Notes: a model not told the origin generated them from the letters alone. Shown: positions 24,827 through 34,517, counted from the first letter of the stretch. The stretch is DNA of 64,000 nucleotides from Candidatus Eremiobacteraceae bacterium (GCA_036511855.1 DATCBN010000107.1:1-64000); one strand, 5' to 3'. Numbers and translations: made by a program.

Positions 24827-25867
24827 ATGCGTCGTTTCTCTGTTCTCGCCGCCGTTAGCGTAGCGGCAGCGATGGCGCTGCTCCCCGGTTGCTCATCCGG
24901 TACGGCGGTTCCACAGAAACCGCCCACCTTGAGCAGTCACATGCGTTCTTTAGCGAGCTTCATCGCTACGTCTCGGAGCCCCCTCGGTTTGCACGCCGAT
25001 AATCTGAACGCTGGTCATCAGCTCAAATCTTTTTATACGTGCCCCGCGACGATCTCTATCGAGTACTTTTCAGATTACAAGAATAACATCATAAATGTAT
25101 TTGCAGGAAAATTCGAAGGTCAGATCCCGTGTGGCAAGATTACAGACGTAACCAACCCGCAGGGCTTGTATGTAAATGCCTCCACCCACGATCTATACGT
25201 GGCAAACACGGGCGGACACAATGTTCTGGTCTTTCACCGAGGCGAGACTGTCGCATCCAATTCTTATACCGATCCAACCAATCAATTCCCTTATGACGTC
25301 ACGATGGCTAGAGACGGCACCGTTATCGCCAGCAATGTCTTCCAGACGGGCGGTCCCGAGGCAGGCTCCATTTCAACTTGGGTTGGGGGACCGAACGGTG
25401 GTGCATTCGTCGGCAATTTTCCAATGACAAACGACTCCGTAGGCTTATGGATTACCGTCGACAAGCACGGCACCGTTTATTACAATGATATCGATCTTAC
25501 TTCAGGTATCGGTGCGCTCTGGTCTCTAACATGCCCATCCGGTGCGTGCGGCAACCAGACTCAGGTCGCTGGCGTTTCTTTCAGTGCACCCGGTGGCCTT
25601 GCAATTGACCGTACAAACGACTTACTCGCGAACGACGCGCAACCTGGCACAGCCGATACCTTTGAGCTCCCTAATCCAAAACCCAAGACCTTTCCAATCG
25701 CCAGCGGTTCACTTGACCTGGCCATCGATATGCTGAACCGCCATTGGTTCGCTCTCGACAGTCAGAATAGCAACGCCGCAGAATACTTGTACCCGAGCGG
25801 CGTACTCGTTGGCACGGTTTCGTGCGGGACGAACTGCATCGCGAGCGGAATCGCCGTCGATCCCTAG
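24827..25867 (+). CDS. NHL/SMP-30-like beta-propeller lipoprotein
   Basis: The 346-aa lipoprotein has a signal peptide ending LLPGCSS. It contains several strand pairs typical of NHL/SMP-30 propellers: PQGLYVNASTHDLYVANTGG, PYDVTMARDGTVIASNVF, PGGLAIDRTNDLLANDA. This is a surface protein of unknown ligand. GAGGGG precedes the ATG. It is the sole cargo between half-copies 2 and 3, showing that cassettes carry more than Kelch genes. Confidence 0.8.
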   Translation: MRRFSVLAAVSVAAAMALLPGCSSGTAVPQKPPTLSSHMRSLASFIATSRSPLGLHADNLNAGHQLKSFYTCPATISIEYFSDYKNNIINVFAGKFEGQIPCGKITDVTNPQGLYVNASTHDLYVANTGGHNVLVFHRGETVASNSYTDPTNQFPYDVTMARDGTVIASNVFQTGGPEAGSISTWVGGPNGGAFVGNFPMTNDSVGLWITVDKHGTVYYNDIDLTSGIGALWSLTCPSGACGNQTQVAGVSFSAPGGLAIDRTNDLLANDAQPGTADTFELPNPKPKTFPIASGSLDLAIDMLNRHWFALDSQNSNAAEYLYPSGVLVGTVSCGTNCIASGIAVDP

Positions 25868-26125
25868 AGCAATACCAGACGGACGACATTGTTCTTATTG
25901 ACATGCGGGGCGGGTGATTCGCCATCTACCTCGGATTTTATTGCCGCCAAATAATAGCGGCGTCCGCGCAAAGAGCCCAATCGCAGAATAAAGCGATTTG
26001 TACTCTATCGCTGCACTTTGCACACAATCGCGCCGCGATTAGAGAATCCGACGAACCACAAATCCGCATCGAGTGTCTGTGTTCTTGAACAAGTCGACAC
26101 GTTGTGGCGCTCCAGGATTTGCCGC

Positions 26126-26303
26126 GATACGGCCATGCTGAAATTTGAAGACCGGCAGCGGCACCAGCCGCAGACTTCTCCCGAACGTGCGGGAGCGCCC
26201 ATTTGACGGGGGTTTGAGGGGTTCCCGTGGCGGAGTGAATTATGTCGAAAATGGCGAATTGCTAATGGATTGCTAACGCGATACACGATACGCTATGATA
26301 CAG
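26126..26303. repeat. tRNA-Sec half-copy 3
   Basis: The core begins at 26144 (AATTTGAAGACCGG) and includes CACCAGCCGCAGACTTCTCC and the TTTGACGGGGGTTTG flank, ending near 26227. The right flank has GGATTGCTAACGCGATAC followed by two more GATAC words. The left arm region is short or lost. Confidence 0.82.
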
Positions 26304-26345
26304 GGTGCCATTCAACCGTTTTCAACCTACAAATTGAGGAAAAGA

Positions 26346-26672
26346 ATGTTCCGACTTCAGGCTACTTTTCCTGATCTTTGTGACGAGCTGGGGCGCCTAT
26401 TCCTTAAGCTGGGCGAACAACGGCTCGCATCAGAGGTTTCGGCGCTAGAAATCCGAGACCGATGTCGATGCAGCGACGATTTCTGCGCCACGATGTTCGT
26501 TCGGCCTCGACCAAGAAGTGGGGTAGAGGGCCAAACCGGTCGAACCGTCGATATGGAGTCGGAAGATGGATACTTAATCGTGGATATCGTTGACGATCAT
26601 ATCGCCGAAATCGAGATTCTCTATCGAGACGAGGTTCGGTCCCGTCTCAACGAATTGATGCCAATCGTTTAG
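26346..26672 (+). CDS. Small conserved protein with CRC-x-D-D-F-C motif
   Basis: The 108-aa product begins at ATG 26346 after TTGAGGAAAAG; an earlier in-frame start at 26295 lies in the repeat flank. It shows FRLQATFPDLCDELGRLFL, ALEIRDRCRCSDDFCATMFV and YLIVDIVDDHIAEIEILYRD. I recognise this as a family of small uncharacterised bacterial proteins; the Cys cluster may bind metal. Its neighbours say nothing about function. It is the only gene between half-copies 3 and 4. Confidence 0.75.
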   Translation: MFRLQATFPDLCDELGRLFLKLGEQRLASEVSALEIRDRCRCSDDFCATMFVRPRPRSGVEGQTGRTVDMESEDGYLIVDIVDDHIAEIEILYRDEVRSRLNELMPIV

Positions 26673-26683
26673 GTGATCGTGGA

Positions 26684-26855
26684 AAACACCGACATCCCCA
26701 GCCGCAGATTTCTCCCCTACTAGCGGAAGCGCGCATTTGACGGGGGTTTGCGCCGTTCCCGCGCCGGGCGGTAAGGAGCCGCGAATGGCGATTTGCTAAT
26801 GGATTGCTAATGCGACGGGTTGTACCAGACTGCACTAGACGGTACTACCTGGCAT
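26684..26855. repeat. tRNA-Sec half-copy 4 (degenerate)
   Basis: The anticodon-loop part is worn (AAAACACCGACATCCCCAGC), but GCCGCAGATTTCTCCC, CTAGCGGAAGCG and TTTGACGGGGGTTTGCG remain. The right flank reads GCTAATGGATTGCTAATGCG followed by diverged GTACCA/GCACTA/GTACTA words. It is the oldest-looking copy by mismatch. Confidence 0.7.
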
Positions 26856-27066
26856 AACAATCTTAATCCGCGCGGCTATTCAAGACCAGGATTCTTACCT
26901 CGACAGATTCTGCCATGGCCTAGGACACGCCGCGACGCGCTCTTCCAGAGCGACAAGCGTTCCATTTCGTGCTGTCTTCTCGCGCTTGCGAACCGCCTGG
27001 GCGTGTGTTACGCTCGCATCATCCGCGGGTACAAGTGCGCTTGACGCGTTACGAAGAGGTACGAAT

Positions 27067-27456
27067 ATGAAAATACAACTTGGCACGGTTTGGCATTTCA
27101 GTCTTGCCGTCAGAGACCCGGAGAAGCACGCGCACTTTTGGACCAAGAACTTCGATCTGCAGGAAATGTTCCGGTCCGATGAGGCCATCGCGCTGACGAA
27201 CGACGCCATGATCATCGGGTTCTTCAAAGGCACACCACATCCCGACACGATCGACCACATGTCGTTTCACCTCGACGGTATGCGCGCGCTGCGCGAAGCG
27301 CTCGAGACGTTGAAGAAAAACGGCGTAGAACTGGAAGACCCGGGTGACGAGATCGGCCCTACATCGCCGGGCTCGCCGCATTTGGGCCTGTGGTTTCACG
27401 ATCCGGACGGGTATCGCTGGGAGCTCTCGGTTCAGAACGGTGCCCACGAGCGCTAA
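27067..27456 (+). CDS. VOC-family (glyoxalase/dioxygenase-like) protein
   Basis: The 129-aa protein has the VOC pattern: WHFSLAVRDPEKHAHFWTKN, a central DHMSFHLDGM, and the C-terminal HDPDGYRWELSV. The His and Glu positions could bind a divalent metal (His of WHFSL, His of DHMSF, Glu of WELSV). ATG 27067 follows GAAGAGGTACGA. It may be a glyoxalase-like enzyme or resistance-type binding protein; the substrate is unknown. Confidence 0.82.
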   Translation: MKIQLGTVWHFSLAVRDPEKHAHFWTKNFDLQEMFRSDEAIALTNDAMIIGFFKGTPHPDTIDHMSFHLDGMRALREALETLKKNGVELEDPGDEIGPTSPGSPHLGLWFHDPDGYRWELSVQNGAHER

Positions 27457-27639
27457 CCGCGCAGCGCTGCGCTAAGTCCCCTTGCGCTAGATCGTCTCTG
27501 ATCATTCTCGTCACGATGCAACGCGCGGGGAACGGTGGCAGACCAGCCGCTACATATCTCTTGCATAGTTTTTCAGTCGAAACGACGTAATCGGGTTTCC
27601 CCGGTACCTGCGACGAACGCGTGGAACCCATGCGTTGCG

Positions 27640-27777
27640 ACACCATGCATGTCACCCATGCCGACGGCGCGAGGCTACCTAGCTGCAGGCACCATCGGTC
27701 GCAGACTCTACGCAGTCGGCGGCTATGACGACAACTATGTACTTTCGGCTAAGGTTGAGGCCTTCAACCCGCGATAG
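27640..27777 (+). pseudogene. Kelch lipoprotein remnant (last blade only)
   Basis: The stretch reads SPMPTARGYLAAGTIGRRLYAVGG and ends KVEAFNPR, the final Kelch blade and the typical gene end. Signal peptide and earlier blades are missing. It lies directly left of a conserved post-Kelch trailer and the arms of half-copy 5, so it is the tail of a deleted Kelch cassette. Confidence 0.75.
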
Positions 27778-27874
27778 CTTGGAGTCCCCGCCTGAATCCA
27801 CTACTCGTGTGTTGCTGGTGCGGTCCATCCAGATATTTGACCGCCCCGTCGGCTACTTCCGATCGAACGAAAAT

Positions 27875-28137
27875 CTGCTAATGAATTGCTAATGCGATGA
27901 GCGATACGCCATGATACTAGATGAGACGATACCCGCTATTTTACGCGACAACACGCCACTCGGCGATACTCAGTGATACTCGGCGGCACGAAGCATACAC
28001 AATTTGAAGACCGGCAGCGGCACCAGCCGCATACTTCTCCCGTACTAGCGGAAGCGCCCATTTGACGGGGGTTTGCGCCGCTCCCGTGCAGGCATCCAAG
28101 GTTCGAGTTCACCTAACGTCACATATAGCGTCCCCGC
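27875..28137. repeat. tRNA-Sec half-copy 5 with arms
   Basis: The left flank has GCTAATGCGATGAGCGATAC, CCATGATACTAGATGAGACG and three further GATACT words. The core starts at 28003 and passes into a Kelch leader (CCAAGGTTCGAGTTCACCTA, TAGCGTCCCCGCG) like that of selC itself and copy 1. It precedes Kelch gene 4. Confidence 0.86.
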
Positions 28138-28183
28138 GACTTTTTTGGCCGGGACCATGCCTTACGTGATGAGGGGTTACTTT

Positions 28184-29188
28184 ATGGCTCGACGATTGTT
28201 TATCGTTTGCACGGTGATCGCTCTTGCATTTGTGTCGGCCGCGGCCGGATGCGCTAAAGTCTCAAATTCAGCATTGGTCCCTCGTCCTGGCGGAGCTGGC
28301 ATCCAAGAGGCACCGCAATCACTCGGGACCTGGACCACCAAGGCACCCATGCCGACGGCGCGTTATTTGCTTGCTGCGGGCGGCATTAACGGAATACTCT
28401 ATTCCATCGGTGGTAATGACGGCAACAACGGCCTGAAGACGGTTGAGGCCTACGATCCTGCGACGGATACCTGGACCGCTAAGGCATCCATGCCGACAAG
28501 GCGATCTGGATTTGCGGCGAGCGTCCTCAAGCGCAGGCTCTACGCCGTCGGCGGCTTTAAAAATCACATCGGCTTTTTGAACACCGTTGAGGCTTACAAT
28601 CCCGCGACGAGCAAATGGATCGCTAAGGCATCCATGCCGACAGCGCGCGCTGATCTAGCTTCGGGCGTTATCAACGGCATACTCTATACCGTTGGCGGCG
28701 ATAATGGCAATCCCCAAGTGGCCTTGAATACAGTTGAGGCTTATGATCCTGCGACCAATACCTGGGCCACCAAGGCATCCATGCCGACGGCGCGCTCAGG
28801 CTTAGCTTCGGGTGTCATCAACGGCATACTCTATGCCGTCGGCGGCTGGAAAAGCGGCTACCTTACCGCCCTTAATACGGTTGAGGCTTACAATCCTGCG
28901 ACGGATACCTGGACCACGAAAGCGTCCATGCCGACGGCGCGCGGGTGGCTAGCGGCTGGCGTCGTCAACGGTATACTCTATGCGGTCGGCGGCACAAGCA
29001 ACGGCTACCCCTTTAATACAGTTGAGGCTTACGATCCTGCGACTGATGTCTGGAGCGCCAAAACGAACATGCCAACGGCGCGATTCTGGCATGCCGTTGG
29101 CGTCGTCCACGGCATACTCTATGCGGTCGGAGGCTACGATGATAACAACGATATCTTTAATACGGTTGAGGCCTTCAACCCACGATAG
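28184..29188 (+). CDS. Kelch-repeat lipoprotein 4 (six-bladed propeller)
   Basis: The 334-aa lipoprotein (lipobox SAAAGCAK) has six Kelch blades; ATG 28184 follows GAGGGG. Blade one is atypical (LAAGGINGILYSIGG), blade two is the SVLKRRLYAVGG variant. It is a single-gene cassette between half-copies 5 and 6 and the best example of the repeating unit: half-tRNA core, leader, Kelch gene, trailer, arms, next half-tRNA core. Confidence 0.9.
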   Translation: MARRLFIVCTVIALAFVSAAAGCAKVSNSALVPRPGGAGIQEAPQSLGTWTTKAPMPTARYLLAAGGINGILYSIGGNDGNNGLKTVEAYDPATDTWTAKASMPTRRSGFAASVLKRRLYAVGGFKNHIGFLNTVEAYNPATSKWIAKASMPTARADLASGVINGILYTVGGDNGNPQVALNTVEAYDPATNTWATKASMPTARSGLASGVINGILYAVGGWKSGYLTALNTVEAYNPATDTWTTKASMPTARGWLAAGVVNGILYAVGGTSNGYPFNTVEAYDPATDVWSAKTNMPTARFWHAVGVVHGILYAVGGYDDNNDIFNTVEAFNPR

Positions 29189-29280
29189 CCGCAACTATTT
29201 CGCTGAATCCAATTCTACGTTTTCTTGCTTGTGAACCGAGACAGTTGGGCGCAGTAGGCTAACGAGGATCGAATGGATAG

Positions 29281-29545
29281 CTGCTAATGGATTGCTAATG
29301 CGATGAGCGATACGCCATGACACTAGATGAAACGATGTCCGCTATTTTACGCGACAACACGGCACTCAGCGATACTCGGCGATACTGCGCATCACGAAGC
29401 ATACACAATTTGAAGACCGGCAGCGGCACCAGCCGCAGACTTCTCCCGTACTAGCGGAAGCGCCCATTTGACGGGGGTTTGCGGCGTTCCCGTGTCGGAC
29501 TGGAACCGGGCGAAAACGGCGATTTGCTAATGGAGGGCCAACGCG
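29281..29545. repeat. tRNA-Sec half-copy 6 with arms
   Basis: The left flank (GCTAATGCGATGAGCGATAC, CCATGACACTAGATG, GCGATACTCGGCGATACTGC) leads to the core at 29409. The right side keeps GGCGATTTGCTAATGG and then diverges. A minus-strand gene follows instead of a Kelch gene. Confidence 0.86.
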
Positions 29546-29721
29546 GTTCTCATTCGACTTGGCTTTGCATCCAGCGTGCGCGATGATGCCCAAGCGGCGC
29601 AGGCCGACGCCGGACGCCGCCAATCACGCAGGTCAGCGTCCGGACGACCGTATTGAAAGTAGCCTCGTTCTACCACGCGTTGTGGGCGAGCGTGTTAAGG
29701 ATTAATGCGCGGATCGGAACC

Positions 29722-30765
29722 CTATCGGAATCCGTTTGACGGCGCATCGTATGTGTGGACGACGTTGCCGCTTGCAGGAACGTCGAACGCCCTGAGTTTC
29801 GGCATCGTTGATACAAGAGGCAGACGGGAAGCGTTCGTATCAAATGGCTTTGCGACGATTCGGTACCCAAAGCCAACGGTTGCCCGACCGCCACGGTTTT
29901 CGCGCACGACGAATCCTTGCGGTGATTTCGATGTCACATAAACGCCGTTCGTGTCGCCTTCAGGTGTCACGAGAACGGTATAGACTGTGTTCTCATCGAT
30001 CGCAGTTGCAAATTTGGGGTCTATGCGGACATACGATGAGCCGTTGACCAATTGCGCCTCGCCTGTGTCTTCGATCGTCGGTTGACTTTGGCGAGATCCG
30101 TAAGATAACACTTTCACTCCGGTAGTCGTTTGCGTCACGAAGGTCGGCACCCCATTTTGGGTGATAGATCCGCGCGCAATCAAATTGCCGTTGACATCTA
30201 GTGACAAGACGTAGCAATTGCACGTCGCTTGAGCCGCTCGAATCAACGCCCCTGTGCCATCTTGCCAAATAAAGAGTGATTGTTTCGTTGAGGAACCTGA
30301 TTCCGCTCGGACGCCGGTGCCGTCGGATGATAGCCCATACACTCCGAACCGGGCGCCGTTGCCTTTGACGGCATCGAGTGTCGTTGAGAATCCTACTACC
30401 CCGATACCGGCGTTTGATACGCCGTCGACGCCGGCGCCGTTCGTCGACAAACCGAGAATACCGACGTTGAAGCTACCGCTCGTCGACAGATCTTGTCCCA
30501 GGACTCCAATCTGGCCATTGCTTTGTGATGTGCTATTGAATTTGGTCTGGCCAATCATGCCCGAGCCCTTTTTTGAAATGCCGGTGACTGCCGAACCGGT
30601 TGATTTATTTGTTTCGCTGAGACACGGACTAGGGCTCGTGCACGTTACGTCGGGTCCGACACCGTTGCCAGCGGCGGCTTGGCGCGGCGAGCGGAGACTG
30701 ATGCCGACAACGAGGAGGGCCGCGAGTATCGCGACTGCTGCGATTTTCGATCGCAATATATCCAT
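29722..30765 (-). CDS. Secreted GxGVxG-repeat (collagen-like/beta-helix) protein A
   Basis: The 347-aa product starts at Met30765 after AAAAGGAAA, with a signal peptide (IAAVAILAALLVVGISL). A middle section of short Gly-rich repeats (GILGLSTNGAGVDGVSNAG) follows. The conserved C-terminal domain contains IEDTGEAQLVNGSSYVRIDP, YTVLVTPEGDTNGVYVTSK and GFVVRENRGGRATVGFGYRI. The repeats suggest a triple-stranded beta-helix or collagen-like stalk. Three paralogues are in the window (31194, 48934, 61187). Function unknown; cell-surface role inferred. Confidence 0.82.
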   Translation of the reverse strand: MDILRSKIAAVAILAALLVVGISLRSPRQAAAGNGVGPDVTCTSPSPCLSETNKSTGSAVTGISKKGSGMIGQTKFNSTSQSNGQIGVLGQDLSTSGSFNVGILGLSTNGAGVDGVSNAGIGVVGFSTTLDAVKGNGARFGVYGLSSDGTGVRAESGSSTKQSLFIWQDGTGALIRAAQATCNCYVLSLDVNGNLIARGSITQNGVPTFVTQTTTGVKVLSYGSRQSQPTIEDTGEAQLVNGSSYVRIDPKFATAIDENTVYTVLVTPEGDTNGVYVTSKSPQGFVVRENRGGRATVGFGYRIVAKPFDTNASRLPLVSTMPKLRAFDVPASGNVVHTYDAPSNGFR

Positions 30766-30949
30766 TTCAGATTTCCTTTTCCGGGCTTGGGAAATAAAGT
30801 TGTCACGACACCTTATCACTAAGATGCCGGGGCGTGACACTGCTGCCAAAGGTGACCGGATACCTTGGCCGAGGAAGCACAAATGCCGACGGCCTACTTA
30901 TTAGCAGCTATGATCGTCTGAGAGCAAAGATTTTTATGCGCCCGGGCGT

Positions 30950-31006
30950 GTCAAAATGGATTGCTGATGCGATGAGCGATACTGGGTGACACCAGGCGAT
31001 ACTATG
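30950..31006. repeat. Solitary arm-type flank without a tRNA half
   Basis: GGATTGCTGATGCGATGAGC, then GATACTGGGTGACACCAGGCGATACT matches the flank found beside the half-copies, but no tRNA-derived core follows. It lies between two minus-strand GxGVxG genes, so a core may have been deleted here. Confidence 0.6.
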
Positions 31007-31144
31007 CCCACTTAAGGCAAATCCAATCATCGCTTGAAATATGATCCACGCGCGGGTTAGATAAAATGACGCCAAGTCCGCTTGCGAGAGGTTTGTGGGG
31101 GCCAGCCGACGGTCGGGCCTTTTCTTGGCGCTCGTATGCAAGCA

Positions 31145-31173
31145 AACGACCGCCGCGAGCGGCGGCGGTCGTT
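31145..31173 (-). terminator. Strong hairpin after GxGVxG gene B
   Basis: AACGACCGCCGC pairs with GCGGCGGTCGTT around a short loop; on the minus strand it follows the stop at 31194 and is followed by TGCTTGC. A similar hairpin lies after the paralogue at 61187. Confidence 0.75.
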
Positions 31174-31193
31174 GCGTTGTGATGTCGTACTGG

Positions 31194-32312
31194 TCAGTGG
31201 ATTGGAGAATGGTCCGGCGCGTGCCCACGTATGATCTTGGGCGGCGAGAATTTGATGGCCGGGAGGCGCCCCGATGTGACCCCCGCCGCACGCCCGATGA
31301 TTCGATAGTCAAACGAAAGCGTCGACTGGCCGCCTTGCGACTCGCGCACTTCGAAGCTAGCTGGCGATTTCGAAGCGACATACAGACCCTTGCTGTCGCC
31401 CATCGGCGTTAAGAATACGTGGTAGCCGGATCGCATGTCGAGCGTCCGTGCGAACGTGGAATCGAGCTGGACAACGCCGCGTCCGTCCACAATGCGGCCC
31501 GTGCCGACATCGGACATCTCGGCGTCAGCCGACTGAGCGGCGTACGACGTCACATGTCGTCCGTCGCTGGTAGTCGCACGGAGTTGCGTAACGAACCCTT
31601 GCGCGTACATCGTTCCGCTTGCTATCACGTTGCCAGCACCATCCATTTCTACGACGCCGCCCGGACTCTGTGCGGCGAAGGTGTAGCCGCCGCTCGCGTC
31701 GTTGGCTACGGTGAGGGCGAAGATGTCGGCCGTGCTGTTCTCGAAAGCTCCGCCCGAGTTGTTAGCTGAGTAAGCGTAGACACCTGAGCCATTTGTTGAG
31801 TCGCCCTGGATGCCATTAGCGTTGGTTGAGATACCGAAGACGCCGAGTCCGTTGGTTGAGCTGCCGCTGACGCCCGAGCCGTTGTTTGAAGAACCTGCGA
31901 CACCGACGTTCTTGGTGCCGCCGTCCGTCGAGTCGTCGTGGCCCCAGACGCCGGAGCGGCCAGGATGTGTCGTGCTATTGTTGTTCGTGCCTGAATTTAG
32001 GCCGTCGTTATTGTTCGAGTAGGATTGAATGCCATCGCCATTCGTCGACGTCGAGAAGGTGGCGCTGCCGTTTGTCGATACAGCAATGACGCCATTCCCA
32101 CTTCCCGCGACACCCTTAACCCCCGCACCGGCACCGGAGTTCTTGAATTGCTTGCAAGCACCCGACGTGGAGCATGTCGTGATGCTGAGCGCCTTGAGCA
32201 TTGAATTGACGTCTTGAGCCGTAGCTGGATTTGTAGCGATGCTCGCCCCGACGGTTGCAGACCCGACGACAAGGGCGGCCACGCGCAATACTAAACCATG
32301 GATCGAATTCAT
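31194..32312 (-). CDS. Secreted GxGVxG-repeat protein B
   Basis: The 372-aa product begins MNSIHGLVLRVAALVVGS after AGGAAGGG; an earlier in-frame ATG at 32330 overlaps that site. Signal peptide, CSTSGACKQFKN, then many STNGxGVxGxS repeats (about 60-180), and a C-terminal domain ending ASFEVRESQGGQSTLSFDYR. It is very similar to the interrupted gene at 61187-62302, including upstream DNA. It presumably forms a surface fibre or adhesin-like trimer; that role is inferred from the repeats only. Confidence 0.85.
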   Translation of the reverse strand: MNSIHGLVLRVAALVVGSATVGASIATNPATAQDVNSMLKALSITTCSTSGACKQFKNSGAGAGVKGVAGSGNGVIAVSTNGSATFSTSTNGDGIQSYSNNNDGLNSGTNNNSTTHPGRSGVWGHDDSTDGGTKNVGVAGSSNNGSGVSGSSTNGLGVFGISTNANGIQGDSTNGSGVYAYSANNSGGAFENSTADIFALTVANDASGGYTFAAQSPGGVVEMDGAGNVIASGTMYAQGFVTQLRATTSDGRHVTSYAAQSADAEMSDVGTGRIVDGRGVVQLDSTFARTLDMRSGYHVFLTPMGDSKGLYVASKSPASFEVRESQGGQSTLSFDYRIIGRAAGVTSGRLPAIKFSPPKIIRGHAPDHSPIH

Positions 32313-32473
32313 GACATTGCCCTTCCTCATGAATAGAAGCTGTCAGCCGACACATGTAGTGCGTCGACATCAGCAATATGATACCACGCCGCGTCCACCC
32401 GGTGAAGCGGTCCGACCTAGGTCCAAGGCACCGGGCGAGGTACGATTCGCCCGTCAAGGCGGACACGAGCAAC

Positions 32474-32712
32474 CGATGTCCGCTTATTTTCGCGATAACA
32501 CGCGATTCAGCGATACACGACGGCACGAAGCATACACAATTTGAAGACCGGCAGCGGCACCAGCCGCAGACTTCGCCCGTACTAGCGGAAGCGCCCATTT
32601 GACGGGGGTTTGCGCGGTTCCCGGGTCGCGCGAGAAATGGCCGAAAATGGCAATTTGCTAGTGGACTGCTAACGCGATGGGTGGCACGAGGCGGCACTTA
32701 ACGACACTTAAC
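32474..32712. repeat. tRNA-Sec half-copy 7 with arms
   Basis: The core starts at 32540, with one change in the acceptor part (CTTCGCCC). The left flank is short (CAGCGATACACGACGGCAC). The right flank has AATTTGCTAGTGGACTGCTA, then GGTGGCACGAGGCGGCACTT and ACGACACTT words. It closes a cassette holding the two minus-strand GxGVxG genes. Confidence 0.84.
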
Positions 32713-32764
32713 GCGCCGACAGTGCTTTGCCAACGCAACGTCGGACACGCCGAAGCGCGGTGCT

Positions 32765-32998
32765 TTAGTGCGCATCTGTTTCGACAAAACTAGATCGTAA
32801 AGCTCTTGGCGGCTTATTCATGACGTTTTCCTCGATTCTTTCCGGTACATAGTTTTCCTCCACTTCAACCAGCTTGGAATGACGGTCGAGTAACACGGTA
32901 AAGAAACCCACGTCAAAGGGGCGGCCGGTCAAAGTTAGCCGAAATCCGCCGAGGGCGACTGAGAATCCCGCCATTTTTATGACGCAGAATTTCGCCAT
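32765..32998 (-). CDS. Hypothetical protein, 77 aa
   Basis: An open frame of 77 codons with MAKFCVIKMAGFSVALGGFR at the start and acidic VEVEENYVPERIEENV later. No family recognised. It lies alone between half-copy 7 and Kelch gene 5, on the opposite strand, in otherwise empty sequence. Coding nature is uncertain. Confidence 0.4.
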   Translation of the reverse strand: MAKFCVIKMAGFSVALGGFRLTLTGRPFDVGFFTVLLDRHSKLVEVEENYVPERIEENVMNKPPRALRSSFVETDAH

Positions 32999-33225
32999 AC
33001 ACCTAAAATTAGTTGCATCGAATCCAAGCGCCCTTGACAGCTCTGACGTGCCGTAGATTCACCCGCCGAATGTATTGAGCGAGGTCCGTCTCACACGGCG
33101 GCGAAACAAGCTTTGTGGCCCAGATTAAGAGGCCAAGCGCCATATGAAGTTGCGCTTTGCAATGTATCAGATCGGCTAAAGTAGGCCGGCCGGATTGTCT
33201 TATCAACATTATAGGGAGTCATGAT

Positions 33226-34227
33226 ATGTCTCGACGATTGTCCATTGTTTGCATGATGATCGTTTTTGCATTCACCTCTGCGGCCGCCGGATGCTCAAGC
33301 ATCTCTAATCCGATTCTGGCGCCTCATTCTGGTGCGGCTGGCCTTCAAAAGGCCCCACAATCCCTCGGATCCTGGACCACGAAAGCACCCATGCCGACGG
33401 CGCGCTTCGAACACGCTGCGGGCGTGGTCAACGGCATACTCTATGCCGTCGGGGGCTGCGATCTTTACACTTGCTCCAACGTGTTGAATACGGTCGACGC
33501 ATACGATGCTGCGACGGATACCTGGACAACCAAGAGCCCCATGCCGACGGCGCGCTACGCACTAGCTGCGGGCGTCGTTAACGGCGTCCTCTACGCCGTG
33601 GGCGGACTGAATAATAACGGCTACTTGAATACAGTTGAGGCCTACGATCCTGCGACGGATAGCTGGACCACCAAGACATCAATGCCGTCGGCGCGTGCGA
33701 CCCTTGGCGTCGGCGTCATCAACGGCATCCTCTATGCCGTCGGCGGCGATAATGGCTTTTTTGGTACGAATGAGGCATATGATCCTGCGACGGATAGGTG
33801 GACAATCAAGGCTCCCATGCCGACGAAGCGCGCCGCCCTAGCTGTTGGGGTCATCGATGGCATACTTTATGCCGTCGGCGGGACTACACCTAACGGCAAT
33901 TTGCACACACTAGAGGCTTACGATCCTGTCACGGATTCCTGGTCCAGTAGGGCAAATATGCCAACGAAGCGATTTGGACTCTCTGTGAGCGTCCTAGGAG
34001 GCAAACTTTATGCGATCGGCGGCTGCTGCAAGAGCAATAACCGAGCCTTGCATACGGTTGAGGCTTACAATCCTGTAACGAACACTTGGACCGCCAAGAC
34101 CCCGATGCCGACGGCGCGCTTCGGATTAGCAACGCGCGTTGTCGGGGGCCTACTCTATGCGGTCGGCGGCGCTGACTCCACTAGCCCCAACCCGTTTAAT
34201 ACGAACGAGGCCTTCACCAAACGATAG
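33226..34227 (+). CDS. Kelch-repeat lipoprotein 5 (six-bladed propeller)
   Basis: The 333-aa lipoprotein (lipobox SAAAGCSS) has six Kelch blades; AGGGAG precedes ATG 33226. Its signal peptide MSRRLSIVCMMIVFAF nearly matches Kelch gene 3. It has two Cys-rich loops (GGCDLYTCSN, GGCCKSNNR) between strands, also seen singly in other members. Unlike genes 3 and 4 it is not immediately preceded by a tRNA half-copy leader; about 500 bases separate it from half-copy 7. Confidence 0.9.
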   Translation: MSRRLSIVCMMIVFAFTSAAAGCSSISNPILAPHSGAAGLQKAPQSLGSWTTKAPMPTARFEHAAGVVNGILYAVGGCDLYTCSNVLNTVDAYDAATDTWTTKSPMPTARYALAAGVVNGVLYAVGGLNNNGYLNTVEAYDPATDSWTTKTSMPSARATLGVGVINGILYAVGGDNGFFGTNEAYDPATDRWTIKAPMPTKRAALAVGVIDGILYAVGGTTPNGNLHTLEAYDPVTDSWSSRANMPTKRFGLSVSVLGGKLYAIGGCCKSNNRALHTVEAYNPVTNTWTAKTPMPTARFGLATRVVGGLLYAVGGADSTSPNPFNTNEAFTKR

Positions 34228-34294
34228 CTGCAACAATTCCGCTCTACCCGATACTCTGGCTTTCTTGCGAGTACGAGGGCGTTCGGGCGAATGG

Positions 34295-34468
34295 ATGAGC
34301 AAGCATGCGCGTGGCCGCACCGTTTCGACCGATGAATTGTGGAGTGGACTACAGAACACGGTTCCTACTGTTCAACATTATCAAGACGCCAACGTCGCCC
34401 TACTGCAGGCCGCACGCGAGGCGCTCGATATCGCCGGCGAATTCCTGCGGCGCCATCTCGCGCGATGA
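34295..34468 (+). CDS. Possible 57-aa helical protein
   Basis: The frame reads MSKHARGRTVSTDELWSGL and later HYQDANVALLQAAREALDIA, ending FLRRHLAR. It is mostly helix-forming and lies 49 bases before a conserved gene, so it could be co-transcribed with it. No family recognised; the start could also be earlier. Confidence 0.4.
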   Translation: MSKHARGRTVSTDELWSGLQNTVPTVQHYQDANVALLQAAREALDIAGEFLRRHLAR

Positions 34469-34517
34469 ACAACGTTTCGCGAATTTCCGATCAACCCCAC
34501 CCGAATGGAGAAACCAA

